From Caldilineaceae bacterium SB0664_bin_27 (lineage in GTDB: Bacteria > Chloroflexota > Anaerolineae > Caldilineales > Caldilineaceae): a DNA stretch of 59,154 bases. Under the pieces are notes generated by a model. It made no database searches. It saw only the letters and a program-made list of their open reading frames with translations, and was not told where the DNA came from. This document shows positions 46,038 through 52,313 of the stretch, piece by piece. The position numbers were made by a program, and so were the translations under genes. The DNA lies in contig VXRG01000152.1 in NCBI GenBank assembly GCA_009838625.1, forward strand, positions 1 through 59,154, in the 5' to 3' direction. Position 1 is the stretch's first letter; each line of letters starts with the position of its first letter.

Positions 46038-47003
46038 TCAATCGAACAGGCCCAGACTTACATATTTGCTGCCGTCGTCGGGAAGGAGGGTAACGACGAC
46101 GCCTTCAGAGTCAAGGGGAAGTTCCCTGGCCAACTCCACTGCTGCTGCAACGGCTGCTCCGCTGCTGAAGCCGACAAACAGTCCCGCCGAACGGGCGAGG
46201 GCCTGTGTTACATCCCAAGCGGTGTCCGCGGCAATTGTCATGTGAAGGTCGACGAGAGAGGGAACATATATTCCCGGTGTGATGGCCGTCGGCAGGTACT
46301 TCAGTCCTTCGATGACCGAGAGTTCGTCTTCGGGCTGCACGGCAACCAGGCACGTTGCGGGGCTCTGTTCGCGCAGGAATCGACCGGCGCCAACAAAGGT
46401 TCCAGTGGTTCCCAACCCGGCAACGAAGTGCGTTACCCGGCCCTGCGTTTGCTGCCAGATTTCAGGGCCGGTTCCCTCGTAGTGGGCGCGCCAGTTTGCG
46501 TCGTTGTTGTACTGGTCGGCGTAGAAGTATCGATCGGGATCTGCCGCGACGATCTCGCGCACCATGCGGATCGCTCCGTCCGAACCTTCCAATGGATCCG
46601 ATTCAATGAGGGTTGCGCCGTATGCCTTTACCAGGGCCTTGCGCTCACGGCTCACATTCTTTGGCATCACCAGGTGCACAGGGAATCTCCGGACGGCACC
46701 CACCAACGCGTAGGCGATGGCCGTGTTGCCGCTGCTGCTGTCGATAAGCGTCTGTCCTGCACCCAACCTGCCGTCCGCTTCGGCCTCCTCCACGATCTTG
46801 AAGGCTGCCCGCGCTTTCACTGACCCCCCGGGATTTGCCCATTCCGCCTTGGCGTACAGCTCAACATGCTCGGGAGCGCCGCAGCTGTGGGCGAACTGGG
46901 TCAGATCCAGAAGCGGCGTATTGCCGATATCGTCCAGGACGGAGATCGCGCTGTCTGCAGCGCGGCTCTTTGTCGAAAACGGAGTCAGGGGTTGAGCAAT
47001 CAT
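46038..47003 (-). CDS. cysM: Cysteine synthase, CysM-like (CysO-dependent context)
   Basis: 321-residue PLP enzyme of the O-acetylserine/O-phosphoserine sulfhydrylase family. The Schiff-base lysine is K63 in NPGGSVKAR; the substrate loop reads SSSGNTA instead of the usual TSGNTG; and FVAGLGTTGTFVGAGRFLRE closely resembles the mycobacterial CysM region. It is the last gene of a set with moeZ-like, cysO and mec, which in Mycobacterium tuberculosis move sulfur from thiocarboxylated CysO onto activated serine. The arginine that selects O-phosphoserine in the mycobacterial enzyme seems not to be conserved at the aligned position (LHMTI). No clear ribosome site is seen; a 13-bp palindrome ends 15 bases upstream. 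Confidence 0.9.
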   Translation of the reverse strand: MIAQPLTPFSTKSRAADSAISVLDDIGNTPLLDLTQFAHSCGAPEHVELYAKAEWANPGGSVKARAAFKIVEEAEADGRLGAGQTLIDSSSGNTAIAYALVGAVRRFPVHLVMPKNVSRERKALVKAYGATLIESDPLEGSDGAIRMVREIVAADPDRYFYADQYNNDANWRAHYEGTGPEIWQQTQGRVTHFVAGLGTTGTFVGAGRFLREQSPATCLVAVQPEDELSVIEGLKYLPTAITPGIYVPSLVDLHMTIAADTAWDVTQALARSAGLFVGFSSGAAVAAAVELARELPLDSEGVVVTLLPDDGSKYVSLGLFD

Positions 47004-47017
47004 TGGCGGCTCGAATT

Positions 47018-47048
47018 ACAGTGGATAGTGCAGAACACTATCCACTGT
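47018..47048. repeat. Perfect 13-bp inverted repeat between moeZ and cysM
   Basis: ACAGTGGATAGTG and CACTATCCACTGT flank the 5-base loop CAGAA. Lying between the moeZ stop and the cysM start on the minus strand, it could be a processing or attenuation hairpin, or a dimeric operator. No U-run follows on the minus strand. Confidence 0.85.
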
Positions 47049-47060
47049 CTCGTCTTCACG

Positions 47061-48332
47061 CTATGCCTTGACCAGGGCGGGCTGGCCGGCGCCATTAGCC
47101 GCGACCGTTTCTGCAAAGGCCTCGGCCACGTTTTCCGTCGCATGTTCGTCGAAACTGGGCATGCCGCAGAACTGCTCGTAGTCGATCAATTCGGTGACGG
47201 ACGGGTCTTCGCCGCATACGGGGCAGTTGGGGTCACGGTTCACTGTCAGCGTCCGGAAGGTCATGTCAAGCGTATCGATCATGAGCAGACGACCGGAAAG
47301 AGGTTCGCCTATCCCGGCGATTAGTTTGATCGCCTCGATCGCCTGGACAGAGCCTACGATGCCGGGCAGGACGCCCAGTACGCCGGCCTCCGCGCAGCTT
47401 GGCACCTCGCCGGGCGGCGGCGGGTCCGGGTAGAGGCAGCGATAGCACGGGCTGTCGGGGTCCATATGTTTCGGCAGATAGACGGTAACCTGGCCCTCGA
47501 ACATGAAGATACTGGCGTCCACGAGAGGGATGCCGAGCATCTGGCAGGCATCGTTTACCAGGTAGCGGGTTGGGAAGTTGTCCGACCCGTTGATGACGAC
47601 GTCGTAGCCCTGCATGATTTCGAAGGCGTTGTGGCTCGTAATCGGTTCTCGATAGCCTACCACCGTGACATCGGGATTGATTTCGGCGATGCGGTCGCGG
47701 GCCGATTCAACTTTGGGGCGGCCCACGTCGCTGACCCCGTGCAGAACCTGGCGTTGCAAGTTGGAGACGTCGACCTCGTCGAAGTCGATGATGCCAAGCT
47801 GGCCCACACCGGCCGCGGCCAGATAGATGGCGGCCGGACTGCCCAGCCCGCCGGCGCCAATCATCAACACCTTGCTGTCAAGGAGTTTGATCTGGCCTTC
47901 TTCGCCCAACTCGCTCAGAATCGTGTGACGGCTGTAGCGAATGCCCTGCTCATCGGTCAGAACCGTGGGAACCTTGAAGGGTAGCCCCGCGTTTTTCCAG
48001 CCCCCGAAGCCACCGTTGAGGGAGTAGACATCGGTATACCCCATTTCCTTCACATTGCGTGCGGCCAGCAACGAACGCACACCGCCGGCGCAGTAAATCA
48101 CCACCGGCTGCGAGCGGTCCGGTTGATGCTGCTCGATCTGCAGTTCCAGGTGGCCTCGCGGCAAGAAGGAGGCGTCGGGGATGTGCCCCTGAACCCATTC
48201 ATCGCGCTCGCGAATATCGATGAGCGTCATCTCGTCGCCGCTGTCGACGCGATTCTTCATTTCGTTGACAGTGATCTCCTGGACTTCGCTTCTTGCCAAC
48301 TGCAGCAGTTGATCGCGATTGAGTCGCGCCAT
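47061..48332 (-). CDS. moeZ: Rhodanese-ThiF fusion: sulfur-carrier adenylyl/sulfurtransferase (MoeZ-like, reversed order)
   Basis: 423 residues. The N-terminal rhodanese domain (about 16-118) has active cysteine C81 in IYCAGGVRS. The ThiF/MoeB E1-like domain (about 130-390) has GAGGLGSPAAIYLAAAGVG for ATP, NLQRQVLH, the SCAEAGVLGVLPG cysteine, and zinc ligands CYRC and CPVC. It should adenylate the CysO C-terminus and load sulfur on it. In mycobacterial MoeZ and eukaryotic MOCS3 the rhodanese is C-terminal, so the order here is reversed. It starts four bases after the cysO stop; AGGTGA overlapping the end of cysO is its ribosome site. Confidence 0.93.
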   Translation of the reverse strand: MARLNRDQLLQLARSEVQEITVNEMKNRVDSGDEMTLIDIRERDEWVQGHIPDASFLPRGHLELQIEQHQPDRSQPVVIYCAGGVRSLLAARNVKEMGYTDVYSLNGGFGGWKNAGLPFKVPTVLTDEQGIRYSRHTILSELGEEGQIKLLDSKVLMIGAGGLGSPAAIYLAAAGVGQLGIIDFDEVDVSNLQRQVLHGVSDVGRPKVESARDRIAEINPDVTVVGYREPITSHNAFEIMQGYDVVINGSDNFPTRYLVNDACQMLGIPLVDASIFMFEGQVTVYLPKHMDPDSPCYRCLYPDPPPPGEVPSCAEAGVLGVLPGIVGSVQAIEAIKLIAGIGEPLSGRLLMIDTLDMTFRTLTVNRDPNCPVCGEDPSVTELIDYEQFCGMPSFDEHATENVAEAFAETVAANGAGQPALVKA

Positions 48333-48335
48333 AGT

Positions 48336-48614
48336 TCACCTGCTCCCGCCGGCCATTGCCGGCACAATTGAGATCTTGTCGCCCTCGCCGACGGATGTCG
48401 CCAGCCCGTCCAAAGTGCGAATTTCGTCGTCGTTGCGGAAAACGTTGATGAAGCGCTTCACGTTTCCGTTTTCATCCAAGAGCCTTTCACCGATGCCCGG
48501 GTAGCTGCCTTCCAACTGACCCAGCACCTCGCCAACCGTTGATCCTGTCGCTTCCACCTTCGACTGTCCAGATGTAAAGCGGCGCAAGGCTGTCGGCACA
48601 AACACTGTTGCCAT
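48336..48614 (-). CDS. cysO: Sulfur carrier protein CysO (MoaD/ThiS family) ending GGSR
   Basis: 92 residues with the ubiquitin-like fold of MoaD/ThiS. The body matches mycobacterial CysO from end to end (VPTALRRFTSGQ, NYPGIGERLLDE-like SYPGIGERLLDE, INVFRNDDEIR, ISIVPAMAGG). The functional C-terminal glycine is expected to be the last residue, but here G89-G90 is followed by Ser91-Arg92 and a TGA. The two extra residues must be removed before adenylation, most simply by the neighbouring JAMM protease. AAGGAGAG precedes the ATG. A terminator-bearing leader lies directly upstream. Confidence 0.92.
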   Translation of the reverse strand: MATVFVPTALRRFTSGQSKVEATGSTVGEVLGQLEGSYPGIGERLLDENGNVKRFINVFRNDDEIRTLDGLATSVGEGDKISIVPAMAGGSR

Positions 48615-48986
48615 TCTAGGGCTCTCCTTTTGTGGTCGATTCGGTGAAGGGGGCCGCGGCCAACGGCGTCCCCAAAAAAACAGCCGGAACCATCATTGCG
48701 ATGAATCCGGCGTTCGAGTTTGACCTTGGCACGGTATCCCGATTCCAAGCGCTTGCCGAAATGTGCATGCGCCAACTGAAATGGGCTGGCGTCACTCCGG
48801 CTGTAGAAAGTTCCGTCGTGTACGAGCCAAAAGCCTGGCGAACGCCCTCATCGCTCCTGTTTCAGACAGCGGGAAACCACCAGCTTCGTGCTGGGGGCGC
48901 CCGCTAAGGACACGAGCAAGTATACAGGTAAGTCGCCTGTCTCTGAGCAAGCATCGGAATAGATATGCCTGGGTATCGTTTTCCTG
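48615..48986 (-). promoter_or_regulatory. Structured leader RNA of the cysO operon, candidate riboswitch/T-box-type attenuator
   Basis: Between the promoter at 48993-49021 and the cysO ATG there are about 370 untranslated bases. On the minus strand the leader can form ACAGG/CCTGT, AGCGGG/CCCGCT enclosing CCAGC/GCTGG, and CTTGG/CCAAG (48725-48749) hairpins before an intrinsic terminator. The segment GAATCGGG (48738-48745) is complementary, with one mismatch, to CCGGATTC in the terminator's 5' arm, giving an antiterminator that excludes both the CTTGG/CCAAG hairpin and the terminator. I do not find the standard T-box sequence, and I cannot assign a known class. Confidence 0.6.
48674..48711 (-). 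terminator. Intrinsic terminator in the cysO leader
   Basis: On the minus strand GCCGGA and TCCGGC (48706-48711 and 48683-48688) pair, continue through ATC/GAT after a 2x2 internal loop, and are followed by TG and seven Ts (48674-48680). It lies 59 bases before the cysO start and about 480 bases after the mec stop. Confidence 0.85.
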
Positions 48987-48992
48987 GCCGTC

Positions 48993-49021
48993 ACTATAGT
49001 TCTTGTAGCGATTAAAGTCAA
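48993..49021 (-). promoter_or_regulatory. Strong promoter for the cysO-moeZ-cysM operon
   Basis: On the minus strand TTGACT (49016-49021) and TATAGT (48993-48998), each one base from consensus, with a 17-base spacer. It lies in the gap after mec, so cysO, moeZ and cysM can be made separately from mec. Confidence 0.75.
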
Positions 49022-49190
49022 ACTAACTGCAGGCAGTAGTACATTGAAAACTGCGGACTGTCTCCGGCGAACCCGGACGAATTGCACGGCAAGTGGCCGT
49101 CCGCTACCTCCCAAAAGGCTTCCAGTTAAGTTCTCTGGACTCTTCTACGCGAACTTTCGCTGATCAAGCTGCCTTCGTCGATGTAAGAGG

Positions 49191-49802
49191 CTACGCTCCT
49201 TCCAACACTTGCACAGGGAACTCGCTTACGCCAACGACGCGATAGTCTTCAACTGCACCAGATTCATCGACGGCGAAAACGATGTAGAGAGGAGGAGCCG
49301 AGCCAGCGAGGAATTCCACCAGCTCCTCCGGTATCCGCGCACCGGCAGCCTGATAGTAACCGAACAGGCCGGGCCGGACCTCCTCGAAAGAGACGGCACT
49401 TCGGGCTGCGTCGATGTCCTCATCGGGCCAATGCGGCTCCATGCGAAAGGCCCGCAAGACCGGCGCATCGTCAAACTGCAGCGAACAGATGAGGTAGTAT
49501 GTTTCCGGGTAGTGAGCGTTCCAGGCGTCGGTGGCTGACGGGTAGGCGACCGAGACCGGGTGGGAGTGGTAGATCGCCACCATTTCGTCCCCTGCCTCTT
49601 CAAACTCGAACTGCTTCAGCAGCGTCTGTGGGTCAACGTCATAGTTGTCTATCCGGTCTTCGGCCAGGTTACGGGCACGGTAGAGCGAGGTCGCTTGTCC
49701 GTCCCGTCCCCGCAATATGCCGCAGATCTCTTCCGGCTTCCCTTCGCGAGCGTGGGCGATAATGCCGTCTTGAACCGTTCGGGCGAGGTGGACTATACTC
49801 AT
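49191..49802 (-). CDS. mec: JAMM/MPN+ metalloprotease, Mec-like
   Basis: 203 residues from the ATG at 49802, which has AGGAG six bases upstream. The zinc protease motif is complete: E25, then H79-S-H81 with seven residues to S89 and D92 (EX..HSHX7SXXD). In Mycobacterium tuberculosis Mec cuts cysteine from the CysO-cysteine adduct; a related JAMM protein, QbsD, trims the end of a carrier that has two residues after its Gly-Gly. This protein is some 60 residues longer than mycobacterial Mec, with extra sequence around residues 118-170. It likely both matures the GGSR-ending CysO and releases cysteine, though only the family motif is seen directly. Confidence 0.9.
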   Translation of the reverse strand: MSIVHLARTVQDGIIAHAREGKPEEICGILRGRDGQATSLYRARNLAEDRIDNYDVDPQTLLKQFEFEEAGDEMVAIYHSHPVSVAYPSATDAWNAHYPETYYLICSLQFDDAPVLRAFRMEPHWPDEDIDAARSAVSFEEVRPGLFGYYQAAGARIPEELVEFLAGSAPPLYIVFAVDESGAVEDYRVVGVSEFPVQVLEGA

Positions 49803-49977
49803 ATCGTGCTCCTGAGAGAGTTTGCCGCGGTTGCCTGTAACTGCCATGCGGCAGGCCCGAAAATTGTACAACTAGTTCCAGCTATATCGCTAAATCAGGG
49901 GAGGCTGGCCGGGACTTCATTGCGTGCGGTTCAGGTGGTTACGATTTCAATGCTGCATCGGAAAACATTGGAAAAAA

Positions 49978-50006
49978 TTGAAAAACCTTGGCCGCTATGT
50001 TAGGAT
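49978..50006 (+). promoter_or_regulatory. Candidate promoter for the CHAT gene
   Basis: TTGAAA (49978-49983), 17-base spacer, TAGGAT (50001-50006), in an A-rich stretch of the mec-CHAT intergenic region and about 75 bases before the start codon. Confidence 0.5.
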
Positions 50007-50082
50007 CCTGCCCACCGCCTTATGCAGCTCTCGGCCTAAATCCATTGCAAGCTCAATTGATTGCCGGTTGGGAAGGGGACAC

Positions 50083-52290
50083 ATGGCAGATGTAGAAGGC
50101 AGCCGACAGGAGTTTTCGTCCCGCAACTGGGATGATCGCCGACTCCTGCACATTTTGGAATCGGTCGTGCGCCGGTTCTTTCGCAACTATTGGGATCTCG
50201 ACCCGCTGACGCGCAGCCAGGTGGACCGCCTGCGGATGGCGGCGGCAGAGGCGGCAGGCAGCGCCAATATCAGCGCGCTGGAAAGACGCGCCATCCTGTC
50301 CGGCTTCCTCGAAGACTTCGCCTCCATCGAAGCTGTACTCCCAATCGCTAGAGAGTCGATGCGCGGCGGCATCGCCGGTGATAGTCCAGGCTACGCGACG
50401 GCGATGGGCATCAGCTACTTGCAGGCGGTCAACGTTCTGCGAGTTATGCAGGATGATCCTTCACACTATATGCCGCGTTCAGTTCAGACGCCCCCCGCCC
50501 CTACGCTTCGGGGCGCCCAACCTCCGTCCCGTGATGCAAGGGGACAGCCGAATGCGGGCGCACCGGCAAAGCGCGGCGCGACGTCGGGACTGAAGGACAC
50601 GACCGCCCCCTCCCAAGGCGCAGCCAGGGGGGCTGAGGTCGTCCAGTTTCACACCTACGTCGACTTTCCGCCGACCATCTCCAACCGCAATGATGTAAAG
50701 TATCCATTGGTCGTACAGCTGGTACGCGACCGCCCCCGTGAAAGCCGCGGCCAGGCCGAAGTGGGTATCGCCTTTCAGGACAAGATCGAGTACGTGGACG
50801 TTGTCGTGCGCGCGCCCGGCTTTGAGGAAGTCAGCGGCTATGGCGCCGGGGCGCACGACGGACCTGCCCTGCGGCGTACGATCGCGGTGCCTCAGGACGG
50901 CGACTCACAACCGGCTGTATTCCTCATGCAGCTCGTTGACGACCACACCGGTCCCCAAAGGGTTACGGTCGACTTTTACCACCGGGGGAGAAACGCCGGT
51001 TCGTTGGCATTGGAGGTCGCGGTAAGGAGCTTTCCGTTCCTGGGCCGCGGCACACGACGGGCCGAGACCAAAGGTATCGAGGAGGGCGAAGAGTCTCCTG
51101 TATTCGGCACTGCCTCAGTTGTGCGCGCCGTTGACGGTGTAACGATAGGGCAGGGCACGCCGCTTCCGGCTGCAGACATCGAGCTGCGGATCACCCAGGA
51201 CGCCGATGGGCGCACACTGCATTTCCATCTCCATTCGCAGAAGCTGTCTGCTCTGGATGGACGAAGCGCCGGCTCAATCGTCTTTAGCGACCTTTCCAGG
51301 CCCGACCTCTTTTTCGACCGGCTGGCCGAGCGGTTGAGCGCACTGGCGGCCCGCGCCGGCACCGAACTGACAGGCGACGAAGCCGCTCGCATGGAGGATG
51401 AAGTTGCCGACCTCGGCGTTGAGCTCTATGAGCAACTCTTCCCTGCCCCTTTGCGCCAGCTCTACTGGGAATTGAAGTTAAGAAGGGACGCTGGAGAGGT
51501 GAGGAATCTGCTGATCGTCAGCGACGAGCCCTGGATTCCCTGGGAGCTGGTAAAGCCCTACGACGTCGTGGACGGCAATGATGTCGAAGACGATCACCTG
51601 GCCGGCGCATGGTGCATGAGCCGCTGGCTGGCGGGTGCAGCAGTCCCGGCCGACTTGAACGTTCGTGCAGCCCGCCTGATCGCGCCGATGCTTTCGCTGG
51701 ACTTTGTTACAAGCGAGATGCAGTATTTCGGCAGTCTTGCGGCGCGACAGATCGAGACCGCGCAGCCGATATCAACCCGCGCCCAATTTCTCGAACTGGC
51801 GGAACAGGGCGGCGCCCAGCTGTTCCACTTTGCCACGCATGGCAACTACAACCAGGAATTCGTCGACGAGTCTCCGATCGTTCTGGAAGGCGATCCACTC
51901 TTCCCCAGTGACTTGACAAGGCGCAGAGCCAGGGGCTTGCGTCGCGAAAAACCGCTCGTCTTCCTCAATACCTGCCACGGCGCCCGCGTAGGCTACAACC
52001 TCACCGGCCTGGGGGGTTGGGCACAGCGCCTGGTTGACCACCTGGGCGTCACCGCATTTGTCGGAGCGCTGTGGGAGGTGAACGACGAGCTGGCCTCGAA
52101 ATTCGCGCAGATCTTCTACGAGGAGCTCTGGGCCGGGAAGACGCTGGGGGAGGCCTTTTTCTTATCACGGCAGCAGGTCCGCGCCATGCAGAGCGCCAAC
52201 CCAACGTGGCTTGCCTACACTCTTTACGGAGACCCAAACAGCCGTGTCTTCTCTCCTTTAGAAGGCCGCCAAGCCAGTCCGGACCTCTGA
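50083..52290 (+). CDS. CHAT-domain cysteine protease protein
   Basis: 735 residues from the ATG at 50083, preceded by GGAAGGGG. Residues 1-130 are alpha-helical (RRFFRNYWDLDPLTRSQVDR onward). A proline/alanine-rich linker (about 132-185) leads to a beta-sandwich-like domain (186-325). The C-terminal CHAT (caspase-like) domain covers about 430-730 with the catalytic pair H586 (LFHFATHG) and C631 (FLNTCHGAR), plus GVTAFVGALWEVND. CHAT proteases act in separase-like cleavage, and in some bacteria as effectors of defence or cell-death systems. No partner sensor gene lies next to it; mutS follows after 23 bases on the same strand. Confidence 0.88.
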   Translation: MADVEGSRQEFSSRNWDDRRLLHILESVVRRFFRNYWDLDPLTRSQVDRLRMAAAEAAGSANISALERRAILSGFLEDFASIEAVLPIARESMRGGIAGDSPGYATAMGISYLQAVNVLRVMQDDPSHYMPRSVQTPPAPTLRGAQPPSRDARGQPNAGAPAKRGATSGLKDTTAPSQGAARGAEVVQFHTYVDFPPTISNRNDVKYPLVVQLVRDRPRESRGQAEVGIAFQDKIEYVDVVVRAPGFEEVSGYGAGAHDGPALRRTIAVPQDGDSQPAVFLMQLVDDHTGPQRVTVDFYHRGRNAGSLALEVAVRSFPFLGRGTRRAETKGIEEGEESPVFGTASVVRAVDGVTIGQGTPLPAADIELRITQDADGRTLHFHLHSQKLSALDGRSAGSIVFSDLSRPDLFFDRLAERLSALAARAGTELTGDEAARMEDEVADLGVELYEQLFPAPLRQLYWELKLRRDAGEVRNLLIVSDEPWIPWELVKPYDVVDGNDVEDDHLAGAWCMSRWLAGAAVPADLNVRAARLIAPMLSLDFVTSEMQYFGSLAARQIETAQPISTRAQFLELAEQGGAQLFHFATHGNYNQEFVDESPIVLEGDPLFPSDLTRRRARGLRREKPLVFLNTCHGARVGYNLTGLGGWAQRLVDHLGVTAFVGALWEVNDELASKFAQIFYEELWAGKTLGEAFFLSRQQVRAMQSANPTWLAYTLYGDPNSRVFSPLEGRQASPDL

Positions 52291-52313
52291 TCGCGGCCGA
52301 TTATAACGCAGCC

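Noticed and set aside
48720..48750. T-box core in the cysO leader
   Set aside because: A TGGA that could pair with a tRNA-Cys acceptor end (UCCA) is present, but the surrounding AGGGTGGNACCGCG consensus is not, so I do not call it a T-box.
48632..48907. 91-codon plus-strand frame between cysO and mec
   Set aside because: Overlaps the leader and terminator of the cysO operon on the other strand, lacks a ribosome site and resembles no family.
49924..50082. N-terminal extension of the CHAT gene by 53 codons
   Set aside because: It would run through the likely promoter; the ATG at 50083 has a good ribosome site.
52071..52313. N-terminal extension of mutS by 81 codons
   Set aside because: It overlaps the catalytic end of the CHAT gene and has no MutS-like sequence; the ATG at 52314 gives the family N-terminus.
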